Notes under the pieces: generated by a model
What the model saw: only the letters and a program-made list of their open reading frames with translations
Databases searched by the model: none
What the model was told of the DNA's origin: nothing
In this document: piece after piece, positions 24,332-32,189 of the stretch
How the letters are laid out: each line of letters starts with the position of its first letter
How positions within the stretch are numbered: position 1 is the first letter of the stretch
Source: a virus
IMG/VR virus record: IMGVR_UViG_3300011116_001020
Coordinates: 1-38,396 of that record
Reading direction: 5' to 3' (one strand)
Length of the DNA: 38,396 nt
Program-made: the position numbers and the translations under genes

Positions 24332-24684
24332 ACCACACAAGTGTCTTGTTTTGCCACTTGAGACTCACGTTGAGCTATGTATGGGTAATTGCCTGGCACC
24401 AGGGAGAGACCCTTCCGATTGTCGTGGTCCTCTGAAAGGTGGTAGATGCGTGCTGAGCCGGGGTCTGTGCCGCTCACAAGGCCGTAGACGATGCGATGGG
24501 CGAGGTAAGTGGACCCCCAAAGCGTGACAAGGTAGTGCCGGGTGCGTGGGTTCAATTTCCCGGCCATCTCACCTTTCCTGTGCCAGCCATTTGATTTTTT
24601 CCATGCAAGGCCAGATGGGTACTGATCTGTAAGGACCAAATGTTCGCGGAGCATCCCAATAGGGAGAGGCAGTGCAGCAGGCAT
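24313..24684 (-). CDS. HNH_3-type endonuclease, possibly degenerate, 123 aa
   Basis: The protein follows the HNH_3 plan: LVLTDQYPSGLAWKKSNGW, then AGKLNPRTRHYLVTLWGSTYLAHRIVYGLVSG. In intact members this is followed by a DHINGxxxDNRxxNLR block; here it reads YHLSEDHDNRKGLSLVPG, so the first His and the Asn spacing are altered. The last residues (VVNDTLA) are encoded by the inverted repeat at 24303-24331. It may be a worn or repurposed homing enzyme. Codon use is more GC-rich than its neighbours, a sign of transfer. Confidence 0.65.
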   Translation of the reverse strand: MPAALPLPIGMLREHLVLTDQYPSGLAWKKSNGWHRKGEMAGKLNPRTRHYLVTLWGSTYLAHRIVYGLVSGTDPGSARIYHLSEDHDNRKGLSLVPGNYPYIAQRESQVAKQDTCVVNDTLA

Positions 24685-24760
24685 AAAAACGTCTGAACTG
24701 CAAAAATGCTAGCACAAGGCAGGGACTGAATAGTTGGACCACATCTCTGACCTGCATAGA

Positions 24761-25008
24761 ACTTGACCCCCCTTTTATTCTTTATATAAGCCAAATAACA
24801 CTTTGGCCAAAGTGTCATTAAAAGTGTCATTAAAAGTGTCATGTAAAGTGTCATGTAAAGTGTCATGTAAAGTGTCATTTTTTCCAGGACCACCCGTCTT
24901 ACATCAATCTCAACCCAAGCAAACCACGTACACTTTTAATGACACTTTTAATGACACAATTACCAAAGTGTTATTTCGCTTACGTAAGGGTTAAAAGGGG
25001 GGTCAAGT
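24761..25008. repeat. Palindromic element with tandem 12-base iterons, 248 bp
   Basis: Outer arms 24762-24806 and 24963-25007 are inverted copies matching at 39 of 45 bases, and one further base pairs on the outside. Just inside the left arm are six tandem 12-mers, the first sharing two bases with the arm, with core AAAGTGTCAT at 24807-24878: CCAAAGTGTCAT once, TAAAAGTGTCAT twice, GTAAAGTGTCAT three times. Three inverted units lie at 24927-24962 beside the right arm. No gene fits here; frames through it only translate the repeat. It could be a replication origin, a regulator array or a MITE-like insertion. The primase-helicase gene ends 1.8 kb away. Confidence 0.9.
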
Positions 25009-25100
25009 CCAACCTAATTCAGATGTTTCACCCTAAAAGCCTTGCCGCAACAAGGGCCGGTTTTTTTCATATCTTCTGTGTTTCCCCTGGCCACACCCAC

Positions 25101-25124
25101 AAAAAATCCCCTGTTTCCAGGGGA
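25101..25124 (-). terminator. Intrinsic terminator downstream of the glycosyltransferase
   Basis: Read on the minus strand, TCCCCTG and CAGGGGA pair around a GAAA loop and are followed by TTTTTT (A-run at 25101-25106 on the plus strand). It lies 30 bases past the glycosyltransferase stop and matches the style of the terminator at 1486-1508. Confidence 0.9.
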
Positions 25125-25153
25125 AATCTTATCTTTCTCGGTTGAGACCAGTC

Positions 25154-26452
25154 TCACTCCTTCCAGCCAACCTCCCTCTTTGCTTTCTTGCCCTTCTTTT
25201 TCTTACCCTTGGTCTCATCTGCCTTCACCGCTACATCTGGCTGCTCCAGCAAATGCCGGTCATCAAATGACCCATCCATCACCTCCTGGAACACCCCATC
25301 AAACTGCTTGGCGATCACCTCCCAAGAGAAGCAGGGATCTGTCACCCGCTGGTAGCAACGCTCAGCAGTAGCACCAAGCTCCTTACGGTCCTGGTACAGG
25401 TCCTCCAGAATTGCCGCAAGGTGTTCGGTCGAAGGGCACGGCATCTCACGTGAGTAATTGGTGTCCACATCAATGTGGTTGCAGTGGATCAGGCACCCAT
25501 ACCCCTCAAAGATCTCCTTGGTACTGGTGTGGTTCGGTACAACTTGTGCCACGCGGCAAGCTGCTTGCTCAAAGTTGAGCAGCTCCCAACCGCCACCCTT
25601 GCAGGTATTGACACCCACGTCAGCGCAGTTATAGATGGCACGCAGGGTATCCACATCCACGTTCGGAGGGTTAGGCGTATTTGCAGTCAGAATGATGCGT
25701 CCATTGGCATCCAGCCCATTCTTTTGCATCTCCCTGGCAAACAAACTCATCACATCCCAGCCTTGGTCCTTAAGACCCATGTGCAAGTAAAGTTGCGCAT
25801 CTGGCTTACCTACTGCAAACTTGGCAAACGCAGCAATTGTAATGTCAATCCGCTTGCGGAATTGATTCCTATTTCCATTGAAAACAATGAAGGTATCGTC
25901 CGAAAGACTCAGCTTCTTGCGAGCCTCACTCTTATCCATTGGATAGAAAATCTCACTATCCAAACCATGGGGAATCACAGCAATTGGTTTGGTTACCCCA
26001 CCTTTTACAAATTCTTGTGCACCAAATTCCGTAAAGGCAATCAATGCATCCCACTCATTGACATGTGGCTCAATGCCACCAATCCAGTTGTAGCTATCCA
26101 TAGTCAGATAACCACAAAACTTAAACTTCTTCTGCTTATGCAGATCTTCAATCCGCCGATACTGCTCTGACACAATCCACGGATCATTCAAACTAAACAC
26201 AATATCTGGCGCCTCTTTCTCCACAATCTCCCTGATACGTTCTTCGCCAAATGGTGCCTGCTGAAAACGATTAGATGCTGGATACATCTTGAAATCTTTC
26301 TGCTCAGGCGTTGGGTCACCGTGCCAATTACATGCCAACACCACAACCTCATAATCATCTTTCAGCCGTGGCAGTACAGCACCACTTACGCGGCCAAATC
26401 CCGTCATGGCAGCAAAGTCTGCTACCCACAACACCTTAGGTTTTTTAGTCAC
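25154..26452 (-). CDS. GT4-family glycosyltransferase, 432 aa
   Basis: This protein has the two-Rossmann GT-B plan. The N-terminal domain starts VLWVADFAAMTGFGRVSGAV. The hinge and donor domain shows IAVIPHGLDSEIFYP, then FNGNRNQFRKRIDITI, DVGVNTCKGGGWELLNFEQA and TSTKEIFEG, matching the nucleotide-sugar site of family GT4. It would transfer a sugar from a nucleotide donor; the target may be modified phage DNA, virion protein or host surface sugar. The Lys-rich tail (GKKKKGKKAKR) is unusual. It starts at GTG 26452; the ATG overlapping it is closed by an immediate stop. It ends the minus-strand operon that begins with the nuclease gene. Confidence 0.8.
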   Translation of the reverse strand: MTKKPKVLWVADFAAMTGFGRVSGAVLPRLKDDYEVVVLACNWHGDPTPEQKDFKMYPASNRFQQAPFGEERIREIVEKEAPDIVFSLNDPWIVSEQYRRIEDLHKQKKFKFCGYLTMDSYNWIGGIEPHVNEWDALIAFTEFGAQEFVKGGVTKPIAVIPHGLDSEIFYPMDKSEARKKLSLSDDTFIVFNGNRNQFRKRIDITIAAFAKFAVGKPDAQLYLHMGLKDQGWDVMSLFAREMQKNGLDANGRIILTANTPNPPNVDVDTLRAIYNCADVGVNTCKGGGWELLNFEQAACRVAQVVPNHTSTKEIFEGYGCLIHCNHIDVDTNYSREMPCPSTEHLAAILEDLYQDRKELGATAERCYQRVTDPCFSWEVIAKQFDGVFQEVMDGSFDDRHLLEQPDVAVKADETKGKKKKGKKAKREVGWKE

Positions 26453-26481
26453 ATTAGTCGAAACAACTGGCTTAACTATAC

Positions 26482-26835
26482 CTAATTCGTCGGTGTTGTC
26501 GATCTTACTAACTCTTTTTCTTCTACGGTTTCTGCTTTCAACTTCTTTTTTAAAAACTCAGCGGCTCGATGCGTCTTTGTTTTATCGCCACAAGTATACA
26601 GATCAACTGCGCAATAACTTAACTCCGGCCACGTATGCACAGATGCGTGTGATTCTGCCAGCAGCGCCAACAGCGTCACCCCTTGCGGCTGGAACTTTTC
26701 CCCAAAGATTCGCAATATAGTAGCGTTTGCCATTACCAAAGAAGCTTCAAGCAACCGTTGAAGCTCTTGGTAATCGTCAAGAATACCTTGATCGCATCCG
26801 TACAAATCAAGGATTAGATGCCGGCCATTGCTCAC
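26482..26835 (-). CDS. speD: S-adenosylmethionine decarboxylase proenzyme
   Basis: This 117-residue protein has the size and motifs of the short bacterial SpeD: NGRHLILDLYGCD at the start, AESHASVHTWPE with the E61-S62 self-cleavage site, H67, and YCAVDLYTCGD with C82. Self-cleavage makes a pyruvoyl group on S62; the enzyme then makes decarboxylated SAM for spermidine synthesis. Cyanophages commonly carry this gene, and polyamines may help DNA packing or host photosystem stability. It starts at GTG 26835, one base overlapping the primase stop (TAGTG), so it is coupled to replication gene expression. Confidence 0.93.
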   Translation of the reverse strand: MSNGRHLILDLYGCDQGILDDYQELQRLLEASLVMANATILRIFGEKFQPQGVTLLALLAESHASVHTWPELSYCAVDLYTCGDKTKTHRAAEFLKKKLKAETVEEKELVRSTTPTN

Positions 26836-29483
26836 TACATTGATGCATCATCCTCCATTTTCTCACTGGTAGGTACAAAAAGCTCTGGATATTCTTCTTT
26901 ATATTTGTCAGGGTTTGCTGCAAATTCTACAATCGAAGGCAGGGCTTTAAACTTGTCCATGTTTGATTCCCTGATAGCTACGTTAAAGATGTGCATGCCA
27001 GCTACATTCTTCTTGCCAAACACTTTCAGCTTCAGCTGATGGCTACAGATGTCAAGGAACAAAGGCCAGAACCTACCCCTGGACATAATATTGACATTTG
27101 AGTTCCTACAGAATTCTGCATAGCTTGCATACAGCCATGTGTCTTTGTTGTCGTAGTACCCACTAATGCCGCCCTGATTAGTACGACAGAAACCAACCAC
27201 AGTCCTGGCATTAGGAAAGAACACAACTTTGTGATCCATCCAATCAAGGATCGGATTAGAACGCAGGCTTTGAGTCTTCTCGTACTTACCAAAGAAATCA
27301 ATACGCTTTCCTGTTTCCATCAGAAGGGAGCGCATCTCTTCTTCCGACATATCCAACAGCCAATTCACAAGTCCTGGTAGCAAAGGAGCAAATACCCCCT
27401 GCGGCCTACCCTTTGGATCAAACTTGATCAACTCCTTCTGCTCTGCTTGACCCCCTTCAAAGGGCCTATCAAAAGGAATTGTGAGACGACGACGTGCTAA
27501 GCCAGACGTGTAGTCAGTCGACTGGATTGCCTCATTAGCCGTAATCATTACCATCCCGTGATACTGAAAAGGATCCTGCCCTTCACTCTGGTATTTACGC
27601 TCAGAGCGAATCCAGTCATTACCAGTGATTGCTTTTAGCTTTGATACGGAGCCACCCCAACGGTCCGCATCCTGGAACAGCAGCAGCTTCTTACCCATAT
27701 AACTTGCTGCTTCAAATCTGTTTTTCTCCAGATTCTCAAAGTCTGTTGAATAGGTATTCTGTTTACCAACCAATGCCACAGCCAAGTTTGCATAGGTTGA
27801 CTTCCCTGATTTTCCTGGGCCCACAATCTCCACAAACTTTTGGATCTCATACCTACCCAAGAGTGTGGCACGCAACCAAGCCCTAAGTACTTGGGCACGG
27901 CTCCAGCTTCCATGTTGAGTATGCTTCAGCCACTTAACAATTTCTTCACATCCCGCAGCAGGATCATAAGGGTATGGCATCTGCTGGGTAAAGTACATAC
28001 CCTTGCTAAATGGCAATAACTCCTTGTGCTCTACATCCAATACACCATTGGTAAACAACAAGTAATCTGTGCCGTCATACCAATCATCAAACACCAAAAT
28101 TGCTTGCAGCTGCGTAAATACATCCGTCATCAAATTCGATGAGAACCCTTGCGGCAAATCTTCACCTAATGCAACAAGTTTTTGGCGAATGTCCCCAAGC
28201 ATTTCACACTTGGTAAGCGGAGACCAAAGCCCATCGCTTTCTTTACCGTAGATAAAGAATTGACCGTGGGGTTGACTGTAGCGCAGATTACCGTTATACA
28301 TTGTGCGCAAAGCATCCGTCACCTCACCAGATGAAGGGTTCCTTGGCTTACTCTCTTTATCTTGCCTCATTTTTTTCTTTGGTTTTGTTCCTTCCGCAAC
28401 CTGCCCACCCCACAGCTTTTTATCGGGTTCAACCTGAGGTTCATCAGTTTCAACAAATGTTGTTGCCATGGGATCATCCGGGGTTTCAATTTCATCAAGA
28501 AGTTCTAAACTACGCTCTACTGTCTCATCATCTACCGAAAGACCACGATGCTCCTGGGACGGCTGCCAGCCATTCTCACGAGCAACATGAATTAAAGTCC
28601 CAACAGTCCGACCGCCACCTTTATTGAACGACAGCCACCGCTTGTGACATTCACCTTCTTTGTACTTAGGTGATTGTTTAGACCATTCCTCCCAATTTTC
28701 AAGGAGCGAATCATCTAAGTCATGGAGGGTTTGGCCAACCGTAATCCAAATGTCATAATCATCTGCTGCCTCTGGAGGCATGCCCCACATTGCTTCAGTC
28801 GCAAGTTTGATATCACGCTCAAGACCAATCTCAGACTTCACCACAAAGCCTGGACCAACAACACGAGTTACTTCCTTATGCGGAACCCCTTGCTTGACAT
28901 TCTTGTTAATGATTGCATTTAACAAAAAGTCCGGCAGCTCAGGCAGATTACCTGCAAACTCAAACCCCATTCCCTCCGCCGTATAGTACCCATCCGTTTC
29001 TGGATGCAGACCCATCAACACACCCTGGTGCCGCTTCCAAAGAATCTCAAGTTTTTCTTTGTCTACTGATGCTTGCCACGCATATTTGTTGCGGACCATA
29101 TGATCGAATTTCTTTCGATCAAGCTTGTAGAGGCGACGTTCACGACCCGGCTTACCACTCAGAATTGTCAGCGTAGGAGTCAACACCTGTTTCCAGGGCA
29201 CACCCGCCAACCCTTCCAACACCTGGTAGACGGAAGCACCGTCAATATCAACCCAGATCAGACCATAAGGATGGTTATAGGCGGGGCCTCCCATAACCCC
29301 AATGGCTTTACAGTTACCCCCAATGATTTCCTCTTCAATTTCCTTCACACCAAACGGTTTGTTCTGCCAACCTGGTACATATGGGTCTTTATTAGCTCCA
29401 AGAGGAGTAAGTGGCCATTCATGAGAGATGTAGTCGAGCCGAATTTCCCCTGGCCGAAGAGCTTTATTCTGGATATTTGTCAT
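26835..29483 (-). CDS. Primase-helicase (AEP-type primase + D5/P4 helicase), 882 aa
   Basis: The N-terminal 300 residues look like a primase-polymerase domain with IWVDIDG as the acidic metal site, followed by a D5_N-like region. Residues about 480-760 hold the superfamily 3 helicase: GPGKSGKST at 555-563 (Walker A), KLLLFQDADRW (Walker B), MVMITANEAIQSTDYT (motif C type), then an Arg finger region, ARRRLTIPFDRPF. Such proteins prime and unwind phage DNA. The C-terminal part resembles the P4-primase terminal domain. Start is ATG 29483, overlapped by the upstream stop (ATGA). It is the main replication gene in the window. Confidence 0.9.
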   Translation of the reverse strand: MTNIQNKALRPGEIRLDYISHEWPLTPLGANKDPYVPGWQNKPFGVKEIEEEIIGGNCKAIGVMGGPAYNHPYGLIWVDIDGASVYQVLEGLAGVPWKQVLTPTLTILSGKPGRERRLYKLDRKKFDHMVRNKYAWQASVDKEKLEILWKRHQGVLMGLHPETDGYYTAEGMGFEFAGNLPELPDFLLNAIINKNVKQGVPHKEVTRVVGPGFVVKSEIGLERDIKLATEAMWGMPPEAADDYDIWITVGQTLHDLDDSLLENWEEWSKQSPKYKEGECHKRWLSFNKGGGRTVGTLIHVARENGWQPSQEHRGLSVDDETVERSLELLDEIETPDDPMATTFVETDEPQVEPDKKLWGGQVAEGTKPKKKMRQDKESKPRNPSSGEVTDALRTMYNGNLRYSQPHGQFFIYGKESDGLWSPLTKCEMLGDIRQKLVALGEDLPQGFSSNLMTDVFTQLQAILVFDDWYDGTDYLLFTNGVLDVEHKELLPFSKGMYFTQQMPYPYDPAAGCEEIVKWLKHTQHGSWSRAQVLRAWLRATLLGRYEIQKFVEIVGPGKSGKSTYANLAVALVGKQNTYSTDFENLEKNRFEAASYMGKKLLLFQDADRWGGSVSKLKAITGNDWIRSERKYQSEGQDPFQYHGMVMITANEAIQSTDYTSGLARRRLTIPFDRPFEGGQAEQKELIKFDPKGRPQGVFAPLLPGLVNWLLDMSEEEMRSLLMETGKRIDFFGKYEKTQSLRSNPILDWMDHKVVFFPNARTVVGFCRTNQGGISGYYDNKDTWLYASYAEFCRNSNVNIMSRGRFWPLFLDICSHQLKLKVFGKKNVAGMHIFNVAIRESNMDKFKALPSIVEFAANPDKYKEEYPELFVPTSEKMEDDASM

Positions 29484-29665
29484 GCGTTTACAGATTGCTT
29501 GAGTTCCACTTTAAGGTCCTTATTGGGAAAGGACTGCTCTTTTACAAGGAAGAAAGCATGAAGATGCATAGGGGTGGGCAGACAAAAACAATCCCCATCC
29601 ATCGCACTATCCATGCGATTCTGGAGCGTATTCATCCACTCACCAACGGCAATATCAATTACCAT
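29480..29665 (-). CDS. Small unknown protein, 61 aa
   Basis: A 61-residue frame from ATG 29665 whose stop overlaps the primase start (ATGA), the pattern used throughout this operon. It reads VIDIAVGEWMNTLQNRMDSA, then GDCFCLPTPMHLHAFFLVKE. CFC and MHLH could bind a metal. No family is recognised. The coupled stop is the main evidence that it is a real gene. Confidence 0.55.
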   Translation of the reverse strand: MVIDIAVGEWMNTLQNRMDSAMDGDCFCLPTPMHLHAFFLVKEQSFPNKDLKVELKQSVNA

Positions 29666-29721
29666 TGGAGGTCTTTTGTTGTTTGTCTACTTATCCTACC
29701 CCTGGGAATCCGGGCAGAACG

Positions 29722-29913
29722 TTACGTATTTCCAGAGTTTTGAGACTCATTAGTCTTATTAAGCATTTGAAAATCTTTCATAATCCTGTTGTATATCATC
29801 ACAGGATCTTCTTTAGTGGTAACAGCTGTTGATGTAGCAACAGACCAAGCAATCTTCCGCTGCTTTTCAATTTCCTCAGGGACGGTCCACTTGGAAGAAC
29901 TACTCGATTCCAT
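29722..29913 (-). CDS. Small unknown protein, 63 aa
   Basis: I start at ATG 29913 (MESSSSSKWTVPEEIEKQRK), which overlaps the nuclease stop by 14 bases. A GTG at 29931 would add six residues. The product is charged and helical, with a Ser-rich tip, and ends in a polar tail (MLNKTNESQNSGNT). Function unknown; it sits in the replication operon. Confidence 0.6.
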   Translation of the reverse strand: MESSSSSKWTVPEEIEKQRKIAWSVATSTAVTTKEDPVMIYNRIMKDFQMLNKTNESQNSGNT

Positions 29914-30751
29914 CCGTATCTTGCATAGCACTTAACTGATTGTAATACTCAGTCACTACCTTGTACCAGTCATCGTGCAAAGAATCTAAAAATCGCCTGG
30001 AAATTTTGAATACCTGAGTACGTTCTGGCGTTGACACAAGAATTGCCGCCTGCTGCACAGTCATCCCCAATGTCTGCTGGATGCCAATGTCATATGCCGC
30101 TAACTGTTTTAATGTTTTTTTAAACTTCATGTGCCCGCCAAGTAGGTCGCGCCATTCCGGTGATCCTTTCTCAAATTCACTGGGCCATTTACGGCTGTAA
30201 GGTTTAACACTGGTCTTGAGATCCGCCAGGGTTAGCTTGTTGTTAGCTACTCCAATAATGTCGGGACTACCACACCACGCATTGCCATTCTCATCACGCC
30301 CCCATACACGACCGATGCCGTCATCGGATAATGCAAATTGATGCTTCTCAAGCAGTGGCGTTTCTGCCCATAGTACCTCCTCAAACTGATCTAAGATCTT
30401 TGGCATTCCACCCCAGAAGTCTGCAAGTTCTGGAGCAATGTCCGGAGTTTTATTTCCTTTTAGGTAGCACTCCATACCGTAATGGATTGCTGTACCCCTT
30501 TCTGCTGCTTGTTCTTTGACACCAGGATTTGCCTTTGACCACATCTCCAACTTTTTTTTGTTGGCTTCTGATGCGGTCTCAGAAAGAATTGTAGTTACAC
30601 TTGGTGCCGGCCCCGTTTCAAACGGTGTGTGATAATGCCTTTTACCGTTGATTGTTACGCGAGCGGGGCGGCTGTTTAGCTCCCGCATCAACTCTGGCTG
30701 CTCCTGAAAACTAAGCAAAGAACCTTTGCTGTTATTTATTGTAGCAACCAT
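29900..30751 (-). CDS. RecB/Cas4-like PD-(D/E)XK exonuclease, 283 aa
   Basis: This protein matches the RecB-type nuclease fold. PSVTTILSET precedes ERGTAIHYGMECYL with H90 and E94, then GSPDIIG with D164 and LTLADLKTSVKPYSRKW with D177 and K179, the catalytic D...DxK set. The C-terminal helices (KTLKQLAAYDIGIQQTLGM) match the QxxxY-type motif. It would degrade or trim DNA ends in recombination or host DNA breakdown. It is the first gene of the minus-strand replication operon. A hairpin ends directly at the ATG. Confidence 0.87.
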   Translation of the reverse strand: MVATINNSKGSLLSFQEQPELMRELNSRPARVTINGKRHYHTPFETGPAPSVTTILSETASEANKKKLEMWSKANPGVKEQAAERGTAIHYGMECYLKGNKTPDIAPELADFWGGMPKILDQFEEVLWAETPLLEKHQFALSDDGIGRVWGRDENGNAWCGSPDIIGVANNKLTLADLKTSVKPYSRKWPSEFEKGSPEWRDLLGGHMKFKKTLKQLAAYDIGIQQTLGMTVQQAAILVSTPERTQVFKISRRFLDSLHDDWYKVVTEYYNQLSAMQDTDGIE

Positions 30752-30776
30752 CTGAGGTTTTGTATATTATCCTCAG
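30752..30776 (-). promoter_or_regulatory. Hairpin abutting the nuclease start codon
   Basis: CTGAGG (30752-30757) pairs with CCTCAG (30771-30776) around 13 bases. On the minus strand the 3' arm ends on the base before the ATG at 30751. The AT-rich loop holds GATAAT, so an overlapping promoter is also possible. Confidence 0.45.
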
Positions 30777-30803
30777 GCTAACACTTATATCTATTTAGTG
30801 CAC

Positions 30804-30905
30804 ATGAGAGGTTTTGTGTATGCAATTGCCAGTATCCTCCTGGCACTCTTGACAATCACTGCCATTGATGCCTACATTGTTTTTATCGCATACCCCCTCC
30901 GATGA
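30804..30905 (+). CDS. Tiny single-pass membrane protein, 33 aa
   Basis: ATG 30804 to TGA 30903-30905 encodes a 33-residue protein: MRGFVYAIASILLALLTIT, AIDAYIVFIAYPLR. Almost the whole chain is one membrane helix. Its stop overlaps the Hli start (ATGA), so the two are made together and may act in the same membrane. The size is that of small photosystem subunits, but I find no match to those I can recall (PsbI, PsbL, PsbT, PetG, PetL, PsaI, PsaM). Function unknown. Confidence 0.55.
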   Translation: MRGFVYAIASILLALLTITAIDAYIVFIAYPLR

Positions 30906-31144
30906 CGGGCCTACAAAAAATCCGTTACACCATCATTGGCTGGTATCACTGCATCTCATGGCTTCTGGTTGCCATCCTCAAGGAAGCATTACCCGATCTT
31001 TTTGGCATCCCCACCAACCCTTCTGATTTTGCTTGGTATGCAGAACGTATGAATGGCAGAGTTGCAATGCTTGCAGTAACTACTATTCTTTGTGTTGATT
31101 TCCTGACAAAGCAGTCGATCTGGACTACGATCCATGGCATGTAA
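30902..31144 (+). CDS. hli: High-light-inducible protein (Hli), 80 aa
   Basis: The C-terminal half carries the Hli chlorophyll-binding signature: AERMNGRVAMLAVTTILCVDFLTKQSIW, split here as AERMNGRVAML (47-57) and the membrane helix that follows. E48, N51 and R53 are the expected ligand and salt-bridge residues. Hli proteins protect photosystems by binding chlorophyll and carotenoid; cyanophages carry them to keep photosynthesis running during infection. The N-terminal 40 residues add a second hydrophobic stretch (CISWLLVAILKEAL) not present in the short phage Hli type. It overlaps genes on both sides. Confidence 0.85.
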   Translation: MTGLQKIRYTIIGWYHCISWLLVAILKEALPDLFGIPTNPSDFAWYAERMNGRVAMLAVTTILCVDFLTKQSIWTTIHGM

Positions 31145-31271
31145 TCTAACCCGTTTCTACTACGATATTGACGGTTGGCCCGTCACAGAAGATGTTGAAA
31201 CAGCTGAGGCCGACGAATTTGAAAATCATTTAATTGACCAAGACATTCCTTACGAACGCATTGATCTCTGA
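31134..31271 (+). CDS. Small acidic unknown protein, 45 aa
   Basis: ATG 31134 lies inside the end of hli and the frame runs to TGA 31269-31271, whose last base starts the next gene. It reads MACNLTRFYYDIDGWPVTED, VETAEADEFENHLIDQDIPY, ERIDL. It is strongly acidic, with no motif recognised. The overlaps at both ends fit translational coupling in the hli operon. Confidence 0.5.
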   Translation: MACNLTRFYYDIDGWPVTEDVETAEADEFENHLIDQDIPYERIDL

Positions 31272-31864
31272 TGACTAATTCCAAATGGAATTCTTACTTC
31301 TCTGACGTTAAGCCTAAGCTTGCTGCACGGGCTGCAGGCTTTGACACAATCTTTTCTCTACTCCAGAAACGCAACAATCCTGTCATCATTGAGACCGGTA
31401 CCTACCGCGAGCAGGATAATTACTCCGGCGACGGCTGCTCTACACTTTTGTTCGATAACTTCATCGACCTCCAGTGTGGCGGCAAAGGTCAATTGATCTC
31501 TGTTGACATTGACCCCAACGCTTGCGTCCTGGCAAAGAACAATACCAAACATGCGGACGTCATCTGCTCTGACTCCGTTGAATTCCTTGGTACTCTTTAC
31601 GGCAATGTTGATCTGTTGTACCTAGATTCGTACAACATTACAGACTGGGGTAACGATTGGGAAGCAGCATCTCATCATCTCAAGGAACTGTTTGCTGCCA
31701 AGAACATCATTGCCCCTGGGACTTTAATCGCTGTAGATGACAACATCATTTTCAACAATAAACGCATGGGTAAAGGGCGTTTGATCTACGAAGTCATGGA
31801 TGCCCTGGACATCGAACCATTTATCGACGAATACCAAGTTGGCTGGATCTGGCCCGAAGAATAA
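31271..31864 (+). CDS. Class I SAM-dependent methyltransferase-like protein, 197 aa
   Basis: The core reads as a Rossmann methyltransferase: VIIETGTYRE (motif I region), GQLISVDIDPNACVLAKNN (motif II acidic loop), DVICSDSVEFLGTL, VDLLYLDSYN, and APGTLIAVDDN. The closest class is the small Methyltransf_24 type seen in sugar and small-molecule modification. The substrate is unknown. It ends a plus-strand run of four overlapping genes with hli, so regulation is shared. Confidence 0.75.
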   Translation: MTNSKWNSYFSDVKPKLAARAAGFDTIFSLLQKRNNPVIIETGTYREQDNYSGDGCSTLLFDNFIDLQCGGKGQLISVDIDPNACVLAKNNTKHADVICSDSVEFLGTLYGNVDLLYLDSYNITDWGNDWEAASHHLKELFAAKNIIAPGTLIAVDDNIIFNNKRMGKGRLIYEVMDALDIEPFIDEYQVGWIWPEE

Positions 31865-31937
31865 CCCGTACATCCCAGTGGTATATCCCACACTTACCTA
31901 CAAAAATTCATAAGTCATAATAAGTACATCTGATTAT

Positions 31938-31966
31938 TTGTTTATGTTTGGCAGTACTGTTATACT
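31938..31966 (+). promoter_or_regulatory. Candidate sigma-70-type promoter
   Basis: TTGTTT (31938-31943), a 17-base spacer and TATACT (31961-31966) are well placed to start a message near 31973 for the gene at ATG 31989. It is one of the better -35/-10 pairs I found in the window. Confidence 0.5.
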
Positions 31967-31988
31967 TAGGAAACCTACTGCATCTGAG

Positions 31989-32189
31989 ATGTCAATCTCT
32001 AATCAAGTCAAAGAATCTATCAACGAGGCAACCAAACATCTGCGCGATGCACTAGCTTTTGCTGCACGTTCAGAACATCCAATGACCATCTCTACCATTT
32101 CCGAACTGTTAATGCGATTAGAATCTGTTGAGCAGATGGATGAAATCCTAGAGAAGTATGGCAAGATGCAGGGTCCTGTCGGAAAGTGA
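31989..32189 (+). CDS. Small helical protein, 66 aa
   Basis: I start at ATG 31989 (MSISNQVKESINEATKHLRD) because a promoter lies just upstream within the longer frame. The product is amphipathic and helical, with MTISTISELLMRLESVEQMD and ILEKYGKMQ, a good coiled-coil candidate. Function unknown. It is the first of three stacked small genes before the tRNA region. Confidence 0.6.
   Translation: MSISNQVKESINEATKHLRDALAFAARSEHPMTISTISELLMRLESVEQMDEILEKYGKMQGPVGK

Noticed and set aside
24787-24982. CRISPR array
   Set aside because: Units are 12 bases and directly adjacent with no unique spacers, and half are inverted.
24803-24994. Open frames across the iterons giving KVSLKVSCKVS-type or MTLYMTLYMTL-type products
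   Set aside because: They only translate the 12-base repeats; a 12-base unit stays open in several frames by construction.
25039-25067. Plus-strand terminator (CCTTG/CAAGG then a T-run)
   Set aside because: The stem is only 5 bp with five unpaired bases before the T-run, and no plus-strand gene lies just upstream.
25475-26170. 231-residue plus-strand frame
   Set aside because: It is antisense to the clear glycosyltransferase gene and has no recognisable domain.
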